Source: Paraburkholderia sacchari
GTDB taxonomy: Bacteria > Pseudomonadota > Gammaproteobacteria > Burkholderiales > Burkholderiaceae
Length of the DNA stretch: 64,000 nucleotides
NCBI RefSeq assembly: GCF_000785435.2
Contig: NZ_JTDB02000005.1
Coordinates: 124,001 to 188,000 of the forward strand
Direction: 5' to 3'
The translations under genes and the position numbers were made by a program. Shown here one piece after another: positions 41,055 through 47,573 of this stretch (positions are counted from its first letter, which is position 1; the number at the start of each line of letters is the position of its first letter). The notes under the pieces were generated by a model. That model was not told the origin of the DNA, made no database searches, and saw nothing but the letters and a program-made list of their open reading frames with translations.

Positions 41055-42172
41055 CAGGCACCGTGATAAGCGTTAATATGATCGGCCATGTAGTCCAGCT
41101 CTTCATTGGTGATGTCAGGATGCACGGGGATAGTAGTCATTGACGCCAGCAGTCCTTCTGCGTTCGGACAACTACGCCGATATTTTTCAAACACGGGGAA
41201 TTCATATAGCGCCTTGCAGCCGTATCGCTTGATGTCAGATGGAATTCCCGACTCGTCCAGATAGTCGATGAACGCGCCATTTTTCTCGAAAAGCAGTTCG
41301 AGATTCAGGAAGTAGTAATTTGGCACGCCACCGCTAATAATTTTCTTTTCCCGTACCTTGTGATTTTCAAGTTTTGACATGAAGTACTGCACGTTCTGGC
41401 GGCGCTTTTCGATCTGCGGTGCAAGAGCGGAAAGACGACTGTGACCCAAGGCAGCCGGCAGCGCCGCGAGCTTGTAATTCAAGCCGAAATCCTTTCCGTT
41501 TAGATTTCCGAACCGGCTATAGTCTCGACAACGCTGTGCCAGGCCAGCATTGTCAGTCAGAATGAATCCACCTTCGCCCGTTGCAAGGGGCTTTCGCTCG
41601 TGCGTACTGAAGCATGAGAGATCCCCATAATGTGAAAGCGACCGGCCATGGAGCGTGGTGCCATGTGAATGAGCTAAATCAAGGACGAGCTTGATTCCGT
41701 TCGCCCGCGCCAGCGTGTGCAGTTCGTCGACTTCGGTGGGATAGCCCCACATTGGGATGTCAATGATTGCCTTTGTTCGTGCAGTTATGGCGGCGCGCAC
41801 AGCATTCGGATCAGCGCCAAAGCCGTGCACCCGTGTGTCAACAAATACGGGGTTCGCCCCCGCCGCGATGACGGGGTAGGCTGTACAGAGTGGGCAGCTT
41901 GGGGTAAGCAGTACGTCGTCGCCCGCTTGCACTCCGACGGCGAATAGCGCGACACTCAGTGCCGCTCCGCCCGACGACACGGCAATAGCCTCGCTCGCAC
42001 CGAACCACTCGGCTAACGCACGTTCGTAAGCACCGACAACGTCACTGGTTCCTGATAATGAGCAACTCAATGTCTTCTTGAGGGTGGGAAGGTCATCGCC
42101 GTACGTCGGACGATATTTATCTGAAATAATCATGCGGTTGCTGCGGGCGGCCGATTTGCGAACGGTGCTCAT
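41054..42172 (-). CDS. DegT/DnrJ/EryC1/StrS aminotransferase, copy A
   Basis: The 372-residue protein has the PLP Lys at K194 in STHERKPLATGEGGF, VLDLAHSHGT with the pyridine-binding Asp, AIAVSSGGAALSVAL, IDIPMWGYP and TTIPVHPDITNEELDYM. The segment TPSCPLCTAYPV (Cys93/Cys96) replaces the TFVATA-like stretch usual in the family and is shared with copy B. It should transfer an amino group from Glu or Gln to a keto sugar or cyclitol. I chose 42172 (MSTVRKS) because AGAGGAA precedes it; the frame is open to 42193. It is the second gene of the operon, 51 bp after the oxidoreductase. Confidence 0.92.
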   Translation of the reverse strand: MSTVRKSAARSNRMIISDKYRPTYGDDLPTLKKTLSCSLSGTSDVVGAYERALAEWFGASEAIAVSSGGAALSVALFAVGVQAGDDVLLTPSCPLCTAYPVIAAGANPVFVDTRVHGFGADPNAVRAAITARTKAIIDIPMWGYPTEVDELHTLARANGIKLVLDLAHSHGTTLHGRSLSHYGDLSCFSTHERKPLATGEGGFILTDNAGLAQRCRDYSRFGNLNGKDFGLNYKLAALPAALGHSRLSALAPQIEKRRQNVQYFMSKLENHKVREKKIISGGVPNYYFLNLELLFEKNGAFIDYLDESGIPSDIKRYGCKALYEFPVFEKYRRSCPNAEGLLASMTTIPVHPDITNEELDYMADHINAYHGA

Positions 42173-42223
42173 GAAGCGGGTTCCTCTGATCATGGAAGTT
42201 ATTTCGGTGGGGCTTGGCCGCCA

Positions 42224-43279
42224 TTAAAGAGCAATGGCCGTGTGCTCCGAGCGCGATTGACTGCGTAACGAAAGGCCCTCAAACGCGCTCTCCGTTTCTT
42301 CTTGGCAGATGGCTTCGATGACGCGATACGTCGGCAAAAGACTCGCGTAATCCGCCTCGAAGCAGCCGCGTGCTCTCACTGCATCAAAGAAGGCGAGCAG
42401 TTCACCATAGTAGCCACTGCGCTCATAACCCGAGTCCAGCGGGCCCGGTTGCCAAGTGCCACGCCAGCGCTTTGCTACACCCGTTACGTTCGTCCCGTGC
42501 TCGGGTTCATGGACAGTCATGTTCCAGAGATTGTCGAGTTCCACCATCGTCGAAGTTGAACTCACAACCTTCATCTGGAATTCAAAATAAGGGAAAGTGG
42601 TGCCCGAGAGCAAGCTCGCTGTCACACCAGAAGAAAATGTCAGATCACCGTTAACAATTAACCCATCGCTGTGGCGCTGAACACGCGGTCGCACATCAAT
42701 CAATTCTCCGCGACCAAACGTTACCGCGAGATCAATCGTGTGAATCGCCTGAGCCAGTAAGAATGATCGCAACGATGAGTCGAGACCCCACAATGGCGTG
42801 CGCGGCTTGTTTGCATAGTGGTTGATCTGGACAAACAACGTATCACCGAACTCACGTGACGTCGTCATCTCGCGCAACTGGCGTATTGGTTTCGCAAACT
42901 TGAAGTTCATACCGACGCCAGTAACGACTCCGTGACGATTCGCAACGTCGACGAGCTCCTCTAGCTCCGCGAGCGTGGAACATGGCGGCTTTTCGACGAA
43001 GGCAGCCACACCCCGTTGCATCGCAAGCAGAGCAGCCTCCCGATGCATCTGCGGCGGGCCGGCCATTACTAGCGCATCCACGTGTATGTCTTTAAGCAAA
43101 TCGACAACGCTGTCTTTCACCGGAATCCCCGGCACGAAGCGATGAATCTCAGTGACGCGAGCCCGATCCGTATCGCATGCAGCAATGATGCGGACATCGG
43201 GCATTTGCAGTAGCGAGGGAAGCAAATTCTCTTTCATCTGCGCCCCGATACCGACGAGGCCGACCTTGATCGCCGTCAT
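42224..43279 (-). CDS. Gfo/Idh/MocA-family oxidoreductase, first gene of cargo operon
   Basis: The 351-residue protein has an N-terminal Rossmann fold (KVGLVGIGAQMKENLLPSLL), AACDTDRARV, the signature AAFVEKPPCS with the catalytic Lys of the EKP motif, and GMNFKFAKPIRQL, followed by the GFO_IDH_MocA C-terminal domain. These enzymes oxidise a sugar or inositol hydroxyl with NAD(P). The product ketone would be the substrate of a DegT aminotransferase. The start has TTGGAG upstream. It heads a one-strand operon that runs to 30756 with mostly overlapping genes. Confidence 0.92.
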   Translation of the reverse strand: MTAIKVGLVGIGAQMKENLLPSLLQMPDVRIIAACDTDRARVTEIHRFVPGIPVKDSVVDLLKDIHVDALVMAGPPQMHREAALLAMQRGVAAFVEKPPCSTLAELEELVDVANRHGVVTGVGMNFKFAKPIRQLREMTTSREFGDTLFVQINHYANKPRTPLWGLDSSLRSFLLAQAIHTIDLAVTFGRGELIDVRPRVQRHSDGLIVNGDLTFSSGVTASLLSGTTFPYFEFQMKVVSSTSTMVELDNLWNMTVHEPEHGTNVTGVAKRWRGTWQPGPLDSGYERSGYYGELLAFFDAVRARGCFEADYASLLPTYRVIEAICQEETESAFEGLSLRSQSRSEHTAIAL

Positions 43280-43728
43280 CTTGTTGTCTCCAATAGGTTA
43301 ATTGTGCCTTTGCGCACGAGATCAGCGCCCTTCCGGGGGGAGCGCTATTACCCGCTGCGAAGTGGCGTTTTTCGCAACAGCTGACAGAGGTTCTCTGAAA
43401 GCTATAGACGAATATCAGATTGAAACTCACTCACGCAAAAACGTTAGAAACCCAGCGATTAGACCGCTGATTTTTTTTGAGAGAAACCTATCAAGCATGT
43501 AGGCTGTAAAGAGATAGCAATATGGTAAGAGCTGATTTCTCGGTGCAGGACGTACGCCGTCCAGCGCTCAGTCGTTGTGAATCACTTTTGTTGAGTCTGA
43601 ATTCGCAGGTTCGAAGGCAGCGTTGTTCCGAATTAGCCTCGCATTGCGTGTCGACAAGCGGAGGTGCGGACGCCCGAAAACGGAGCCCTGTCGCTAACCC
43701 TTGTTATCGATAGTCCAGCATTTTTTAC
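43280..43728. promoter_or_regulatory. Leader and promoter region of the cargo operon, no gene seen
   Basis: About 450 bp without a supportable gene, less GC-rich than the core genome. The promoter of the minus-strand operon must lie here, since the next gene on that strand is over 1.2 kb away. Hairpin arms AGCGC and GCGCT surround CCTTCCGGGGGGA at about 43323-43345, in the operon leader. A terminator-like structure on the plus strand lies at 43453-43478 (separate entry). I do not see a convincing -35/-10 pair. Confidence 0.4.
43453..43478 (+). terminator. Terminator-like hairpin with T-run on the plus strand
   Basis: CAGCG (43453-43457) pairs with CGCTG (43465-43469) around ATTAGAC, followed by A and eight T (43471-43478). 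In form it is an intrinsic terminator for plus-strand transcription, yet only the divergent minus-strand operon lies upstream. The stem is short (5 bp). It may be a relic of a lost gene or may block antisense transcription. Confidence 0.4.
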
Positions 43729-43835
43729 TGAAACTGCCATTTCGCGAAACGCGTCATGCCCCCTTTGAGCTTCCCCCGAAATTTCACCTTCCAGTAGGTC
43801 ATGTGTAAATTCGACCCGAAGGAAGGAAAGAATCG

Positions 43836-44048
43836 ATGTTCAAAATACCGAAGCAGGCGTACACCGCTGAGTTCAGGACGCTCGCGGTACAGCGAGTGAA
43901 GGGCGGGCAAAGCGCGCGAGATGTTGCTCGTGAACTGGGGATTTCACACCAGTCGCTGCGCAACTGGGTCAAGGCCGATTATGCGACTGCGGGGGGGGGG
44001 CGGACCATCCTATTAGCGGCGGCGTTCTTCGCGAAGGACCTCCTGTGA
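43836..44048 (+). pseudogene. IS3-family transposase OrfA, internally deleted
   Basis: The 70-residue frame starts MFKIPKQAYTAEFRTLAVQR and has the OrfA helix-turn-helix (SARDVARELGISHQSLRNW). Normal OrfA proteins of this type run to about 95 residues and contain a leucine-zipper segment before AYFAKDxL. Here the middle is missing: the frame passes through ten G (43991-44000) and resumes at AAFFAKDLL. The coiled-coil part is therefore lost. Confidence 0.8.
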
Positions 44049-44571
44049 AGTACGCCTGGATTGATTCGCATCGCTGGCACTATCCGCTGTCGGCGTTGTG
44101 TGGGGTCCTGTCGGTCAGTCTGAATGGCTATCGGGCCTGTTCAATCGGGAAGTCGTCGGCTGGTCGATCAAGCCGCGCATGACGGCTGACATCGTGACCG
44201 ATGCGCTGACGACGGCATGGTTCCGACGCCGGCCCGAGCCCGGCACGCTGCACCATTCGGACAGGGGTAGCCAATATGCCAGCGACGATTTCCAGCGCAA
44301 GCTGGCGCAATACGGCATGCGCTGCTCGATGACCCGAAAAGGAAATTGTTGGGACAACGCCCCCACGGAGAGCTTCTTCAACAGCCTGAAGAACGAACGG
44401 GTGCATGCTACGCGATACCGTACCCATCAGGAAGCGATGGCGGACCTGTTCGAATACATCGAAGTGTTTTATAACCGCAGTCGTCGTCATTCGTCGCTCG
44501 GCTTTGTATCGCCGGTTCAGTTCCTGCAAGACCGGATCAAAGCTCAGCAGACCAAGGATGCGGCCGCGTAA
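44045..44571 (+). pseudogene. IS3-family transposase OrfB, large internal deletion and frame change
   Basis: A GTG at 44045 overlapping the OrfA stop starts VKYAWIDSHRWHYPLSALCG, the normal OrfB beginning, but this frame soon stops. The C-terminal rve part continues in another frame from about 44130: LFNREVVGWSIKPRM, HHSDRGSQYAS with the second catalytic Asp, NCWDNAPTESFFNSLKNE with the Glu, and YNRSRRHSSLGFVSP. Roughly 120 residues including the first catalytic Asp are deleted at the junction. Not functional. Confidence 0.85.
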
Positions 44572-45259
44572 CCCGAGGCCTCTGGAAGGCGAAAAACCGA
44601 GGGAACCTCACCTTCTCGTCATCATCGAAGCGCGGCAGCCCCTTCAGGTGCGATGCACCGGCTGCGCGCGCGGCGGTGCCGAAGCTACGAAGCATTTCCG
44701 CCTTCAGCCGGGACGACAGGGAGCGGATCGCGTGCCCCGCGGTGTTGAACGGGTAATCGGCAGCAGTCAGGCCCACCGCGCGACACTGGCGCAGGAACTC
44801 GTCATGCATCGTCTGCAGGCCGCGAAGACGCGTGCGCAAGTTTCCATCCGTGTGGATCTGTTCGAGCAGTACCCTGCGCTGTTTCACCTGCAGCAGCAGC
44901 CACGCGGCGAGCGCCGGATGACGCTCAAAAAGCTGGGAAAGTGCGCCGGCCGCGCCGCGACTGCCGCGTTCACCGCGCACCACAACAGCACGCAGCCTGA
45001 CGTAGTCGGCGATCCTTACATACCTGACCAGCGCACGAAAGCCAAATGGTCTGCCATCGGGATGGGGAGACAGGGCCCGTCCGAGCAGACGATAAAGCTG
45101 CCGTCGGTCAACTCCCGTTGACTGCTCGATCTGTCCAAGCGAGTCTCCTCGGACGTAACCCAGAACCGCCTGCATCCGTGCTTCGAAAACACGTCGTGTA
45201 TCATCATCGAACTCAGTGTGAGCGACGGTCGGCCACACCGCGACATCAATCCCCTGCAA
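44537..45259 (-). pseudogene. tnsB: TnsB-like (Mu-type) transposase, truncated N-terminal part
   Basis: About 215 residues of the N-terminal region remain: a helix-turn-helix part (VLGYVRGDSLGQIEQSTGVDRRQLYRLL), then DGRPFGFRALVRY and a long helical stretch up to HLKGLPRFDDDEKVR. The remainder of the frame is IS sequence. The DDE integrase core that should follow is absent. Position directly after the TnsA-like gene, on the same strand with a 17-bp gap, supports the name; sequence evidence alone is moderate. The loss should disable transposition unless supplied in trans. Confidence 0.7.
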
Positions 45260-45276
45260 TTCCGGTTTGCGGCAAT

Positions 45277-45912
45277 TCAGGGCTGCGCCCCTTCAACCAG
45301 AAAGGTCGTGAGCAGCGACAGCGGTTGCGTGCGCAGTTCCGGCGCATTGACCTTGCCGGCGTGCAACAGCCCGAATAGAGCAGTACGCACCAGTACGGGG
45401 TCGCCAGTCGCGAACTCCCGCTCGACATCAAGCAGTCTGTGCGGGTGCGCGAGAAAGCGCTCGATCGCACGGGACAACGCTGCGGAAGGGAGATCCCGGT
45501 TCGCGACGATATACGGCAACATGCGCTGCCAGTTGTCGATCCATGCCCGCGCTGCCGCGATCTCTGCAGGCACCACTTCCCGGATCGGCAAGGCAGCGGC
45601 GTCGAGATCGTGCCACGATTCATCAGGCACACTTTCATCATCCTCATCACTAAGGATTACTAATTCATGGCGACCAGAAAAACGAACCCGGAAATCTGCG
45701 AGCCGTCTCTCGTCATCAACGATAACGTAGCCCAGGCGTTCGCAGAAGGTGATCACGGCAGGGTCCGCCTCAAGCAGAATCCACTGATCCAGCAGGGCGC
45801 GACGGAAAAACGTCACTCGCCGCGCGAGTTTCGGGCTGAATGCCTCAAGACGGCGAGCGCCACGAGGCCGAGCGAGCGCAACCGGCTCCGGGATTTTCAG
45901 GGAATGCTCCAT
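45277..45912 (-). CDS. tnsA: TnsA-like transposon endonuclease
   Basis: The 211-residue protein matches the N-terminal nuclease domain of TnsA in pattern: FFRRALLDQWILLEADPAVITF, CERLGYVIVDDERRLADFRVRF. The acidic residues of LLEAD and RLADF are in the places of the restriction-endonuclease-like active site. TnsA cuts the 5' ends of the transposon while TnsB cuts and joins the 3' ends. It lies about 45 bp inside the last right-end repeat and reads inward, as in Tn7. The frame is intact and appears to be the only complete transposition gene left. Confidence 0.75.
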   Translation of the reverse strand: MEHSLKIPEPVALARPRGARRLEAFSPKLARRVTFFRRALLDQWILLEADPAVITFCERLGYVIVDDERRLADFRVRFSGRHELVILSDEDDESVPDESWHDLDAAALPIREVVPAEIAAARAWIDNWQRMLPYIVANRDLPSAALSRAIERFLAHPHRLLDVEREFATGDPVLVRTALFGLLHAGKVNAPELRTQPLSLLTTFLVEGAQP

Positions 45913-45956
45913 AAGATCAGAACCTTACGGACGGGATTCGAAGTCGAGGAGGTGAA

Positions 45957-46090
45957 GTGACGAATTTAATGCGGACTTGTGCGAATTGACGCTTTTATTG
46001 CGATTCAAAGGTAAATAAAAACGTCACCAGGGTCGCGCTTTGGCACGTCGTTACTGGGGACGGGTAGTGTCAAATTAATTGCGGCCTACG
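45957..46090 (-). repeat. Right end of the Tn7-like element with several transposase-binding-like repeats
   Basis: Reading from the outside inward on the minus strand, the end begins CGTAGGCCGCAATTAATTTG at 46090. Core repeats on this strand lie at 46067-46080, 45986-45999 and 45957-45970 (AATTAATTTGACAC, AATAAAAGCGTCAA, ATTAAATTCGTCAC), and one copy in opposite orientation at 46014-46027. More sites on the right than on the left is also true of Tn7. The innermost site may overlap the tnsA promoter. Confidence 0.78.
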
Positions 46091-46095
46091 GCTAG
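46091..46095. repeat. Right target-site duplication (GCTAG)
   Basis: Exact copy of 30598-30602, placed immediately outside the right terminal inverted repeat. Marks the end of the 15,488-bp element and the return to older chromosomal sequence. Confidence 0.75.
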
Positions 46096-46152
46096 CGCTA
46101 GTGGATAAAGCGTGGCTAGTGCGATCGGCCCTGCCTCCACGACGAAGCAGGA

Positions 46153-46497
46153 CTATCTGTAGCGAGCCGTGAACCACCTCGAAAACGCGCTCAGCGACGA
46201 GAACCCCAACAGCCTCGCCACGCCGGTGAAGGGGCGCTCATCGGACTCGATATAGCGGGTCACCAGCTCGGCCCGTACTTCATCCACGAGCGATGACCAG
46301 GTATGGCCGTGCTCGGCAAGGCGCCGATAGGGCGTCTTCCGGTGCCCCCCCAAGTTTCTGCGCCACCCAGTCTGAATCGCATTCGCCAACCGGCAATAGC
46401 GCAAAGATGAGTGTTGGATGACTTTTTCGGCGATGCTCGCGTTCGACTGGGTCAGCTTCGCGTCGAGGTCGATCATCGATCGGAGCCACGAAGTCAC
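46153..46497 (-). pseudogene. AraC-family regulator fragment with frameshift in a G7 tract
   Basis: The downstream part reads RRLAEHGHTWSSLVDEVRAELVTRYI and VARLLGFSSLSAFSRWFTARYR, which is the C-terminal AraC helix-turn-helix. Just upstream the matching protein (LLPVGECDSDWVAQKLGG) is in another frame. The two join in one frame if one G is removed from the run of seven (C7 on the plus strand, 46345-46351), giving VAQKLGGHRKTPYRRLAEHG. The N-terminal effector domain is missing altogether. It lies just outside the transposon's right end and is clearly inactive as a regulator. Confidence 0.8.
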
Positions 46498-46595
46498 CGA
46501 ACCGCCTTGACGGTTCTCCGCGATCGCTCGCCCGCGACGGTCAGACGTAAAAAGTTAACTTGTAGACATCATAACGCGTGAGTAGTATTCGCTAC

Positions 46596-47573
46596 ATGAA
46601 TGCTATTTCGACGTGGTCGCTCTTCGTCCTGACCCTGCCTACGGAAAACGCGACGGCCCGCATGCGCTTTTGGCGCGCGCTCAAGGCAAAGGGCTGCGCG
46701 GTGTTGCGCGACGGCATCTACCTGCTGCCCTACACGGAGGAGCGCGAGGCAATGCTGCGCGAGCTCGCAGGTGCGATCGCCGACAGCGGCGGCACCGCCC
46801 ATCTGCTACGCGCGCCAAGTCTCGACGCGTCGCAGGAACTGGAATTCCGCGCGCTATTCGATCGCAGCGAGGAATACGCCGCCTTCACCAGGGCGCTCGC
46901 GCAGGCCCGCAAAACGCTGGCTGGGCAGTCGGCCACGGAACTGGCGCGTCTGCTGCGCCGGCAGCGCAAGGATTTCGACACCATCCGTGGGATCGACTAC
47001 TTTCCGGGCGACGTGGCCACTCGCGCAGAAGTCGCGTTGCAGGATTTCATCGCGCTCGTCGACACCATACTGTCGCCGGGTGAGCCGCACGCGGCAGAGC
47101 GCGCGATCCGCCGGCTTGCCATCGGCGAGTATCAAGGGCGTACCTGGGCAACGCGTCAGCGAATGTGGGTCGATCGCGTCGCCAGTGCCTGGCTGATTCG
47201 CCGCTTCATCGACGCGCGTGCGCGCTTCATCTGGCTCGCCTCGCCGGCGGACTGTCCACCTGACGCGCTCGGCTTCGATTTCGACGGTGCCGCGTTCACC
47301 CACGTGGGCGAGCGCGTGACGTTCGAGGTTTTGCTCGCGAGTTTCGGGCTCGACACGGATCCTGCGTTGTTGCGGCTTGGCGAGATCGTGCATGCGCTCG
47401 ACGTGGGCGGGCCCGCCGCGGCCGAAACGGTCGGCTTCGAGGCCGTGATGGCGGGCACGCGCCAACGCGTGGAAAACGACGACCAGTTGCTGGAACAGAT
47501 GGGTGCGGTGCTTGACTCTCTCTATGCGCACTTCGCATCGAACGGGAAGAGCGAATCGGGGGGACGGTCATGA
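46596..47573 (+). CDS. chrB: ChrB, chromate-responsive regulator/resistance protein
   Basis: The 325-residue protein has the ChrB layout: an N-terminal SLFVLTLPTENATARMRFWR and LKAKGCAVLRDGIYLLPYT region, then a C-terminal domain with TRQRMWVDRVASAWLIRRFID and FDFDGAAFTHVGERVTFEVLLASFGL. ChrB represses or senses chromate for the chrBA operon. I chose the ATG at 46596; a GTG at 46578 is also in frame. Its stop overlaps the chrA start (ATGA). The 98 bp upstream are A/T-rich and should hold the regulated promoter. Confidence 0.93.
   Translation: MNAISTWSLFVLTLPTENATARMRFWRALKAKGCAVLRDGIYLLPYTEEREAMLRELAGAIADSGGTAHLLRAPSLDASQELEFRALFDRSEEYAAFTRALAQARKTLAGQSATELARLLRRQRKDFDTIRGIDYFPGDVATRAEVALQDFIALVDTILSPGEPHAAERAIRRLAIGEYQGRTWATRQRMWVDRVASAWLIRRFIDARARFIWLASPADCPPDALGFDFDGAAFTHVGERVTFEVLLASFGLDTDPALLRLGEIVHALDVGGPAAAETVGFEAVMAGTRQRVENDDQLLEQMGAVLDSLYAHFASNGKSESGGRS

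Larger units (their letters stand above)
43729..44612 (+). mobile_element. Decayed IS3-family insertion sequence
   Basis: An orfA-like and an orfB-like reading frame of the IS3 family lie in order, both internally deleted. The outer limits are estimated: TGAAACTGCC begins at 43729, and the reverse strand near 44612 begins TGAGGTTCCC, giving weak inverted ends. The element lies across the 3' part of tnsB of the Tn7-like transposon. It cannot be active, since both frames have lost essential parts. Confidence 0.7.
30603..46090. mobile_element. Tn7-like transposon remnant, 15.5 kb, carrying a biosynthetic operon
   Basis: The outermost 24 bases at the left (30603-30626) and the reverse complement of the right (46067-46090) agree at 20 positions, both beginning CGTAG and ending CAC. 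Both are flanked by GCTAG. Inside, 14-bp repeats of the form AATNAANNYGTCAC occur at 30613 and 30636 on the left, and in opposite orientation at 46067, 45986 and 45957 on the right, with one more (AATAAAAACGTCAC) at 46014 in left orientation. Such repeated sites are what TnsB transposases bind. tnsA lies just inside the right end reading inward, as in Tn7, followed by a truncated tnsB. No tnsC or tnsD/tniQ gene is present, so the element should be immobile alone. The termini are CGT rather than the common TGT. Confidence 0.82.

Noticed and set aside
30756..43279. Assigning the cargo operon directly to kanosamine or neotrehalosadiamine synthesis
   Set aside because: The three activities overlap, but two aminotransferases, a nucleoside phosphorylase, Nudix enzymes and oxygenases are extra, and no substrate can be proven from sequence.
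43522..43713. 63-codon plus-strand frame between the cargo operon and the IS remnant
   Set aside because: No ribosome binding site and no recognisable sequence; Arg/Ser-rich as in non-coding DNA.
43280..46150. An ordinary integrative element or genomic island with integrase and tRNA site
   Set aside because: No integrase or tRNA is seen; the ends, direct repeats and tnsA point to a Tn7-like route instead.
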